A DNA stretch of 5,712 nt from an uncultured Clostridia bacterium (GTDB lineage: Bacteria; Bacillota_A; Clostridia; Christensenellales; Aristaeellaceae), in contig CAMOGC010000105.1 in NCBI GenBank assembly GCA_946613955.1, positions 1 through 5,712 on the forward strand. Reading direction: 5' to 3'. Position 1 is the stretch's first letter. Every line of letters begins with the position of its first letter. A program made the translations under genes and the position numbers. Below, one piece after another: positions 5,560 to 5,712 of the stretch. The notes below the pieces were generated by a model. It was not told the DNA's origin. It ran no database searches and saw only the letters and a program-made list of their open reading frames with translations.

Positions 5560-5712
5560 GTGCGTGATTCCGGGCGCGGGCGTATCGCCGCGCCGTTTCT
5601 GCCCTCCGTATTCCCGTTGGCTGTGCACGATTCCGGGCACAGGCTTTTCGCTGCGCCGTTTCCGCCCTCCGTATTCCCGTTGGCTGTGCACGATTCCGGG
5701 CGCGGGCTTTTC
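5560..5712. repeat. 63-base tandem repeat, two full copies and a partial third (cut by right edge)
   Basis: Unit 1 is 5560-5622, unit 2 is 5623-5685 and unit 3 starts at 5686 and is truncated after 27 bases. Units 1 and 2 differ at 8 of 63 positions (about 87% identity), with the last 22 bases identical (CCCTCCGTATTCCCGTTGGC at the core). Each unit boundary carries a 6-base-pair hairpin with a 10-base loop ending ATTCCGG. The period is a multiple of three, and the minus strand stays open with a 21-residue repeat containing HSQREYGG and KRR. No Shine-Dalgarno or complete gene supports translation, so the array is most simply intergenic repeat DNA. The 64 bases between the HAD stop and the array hold only the terminator candidate. 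Confidence 0.88.

Noticed and set aside
5560..5712. CRISPR array
   Set aside because: The units are directly adjacent and 63 bases long, with no unique spacers between short repeats.

Overview
The window looks like part of a carbohydrate-utilisation locus from a GC-rich member of the Bacillota, probably a Clostridia gut or rumen lineage. The basis is indirect: strong AGGAGG-type ribosome binding sites, an AraC regulator with a Lachnospiraceae-like middle region, an RbsA/MglA-type sugar ABC ATPase and a cytoplasmic GH2 glycosidase, all with strong G/C third-position bias. No taxonomic marker gene is present, so the assignment is an inference.

Layout: bases 1-739 (minus strand) hold the N-terminal half of a sugar ABC transporter ATP-binding protein that runs off the left edge. 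A roughly 200-base AT-richer divergent region (740-938) carries candidate promoters in both directions. On the plus strand follow an AraC-family regulator (939-2153), a 124-base gap with a GC-rich hairpin, a GH2 beta-glycosidase (2278-4635), and, 32 bases later, a HAD-superfamily hydrolase (4668-5495). The last 217 bases hold no convincing gene. They contain a short terminator-like hairpin and a 63-base tandem repeat (two full copies plus a partial one) that is cut by the right edge.

Likely joint role: the divergent ABC system imports a sugar or oligosaccharide, the cytoplasmic GH2 enzyme releases a terminal beta-linked sugar, the HAD enzyme acts on a phosphorylated intermediate or has a housekeeping role, and the AraC protein regulates one or both transcripts. 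The substrate cannot be read from the sequence.

The gene content is mostly conventional. The parts worth a second look are the 63-base tandem repeat with a hairpin whose stem changes stay pairable, an 18-residue Pro/Gly/Ala/Ser repeat inserted in the Ig-like domain of the GH2 enzyme, an unusual ABC signature region in the ATPase, and the paired alternative hairpins in front of the GH2 gene. I see no clear sign of a wholly new multi-gene system.
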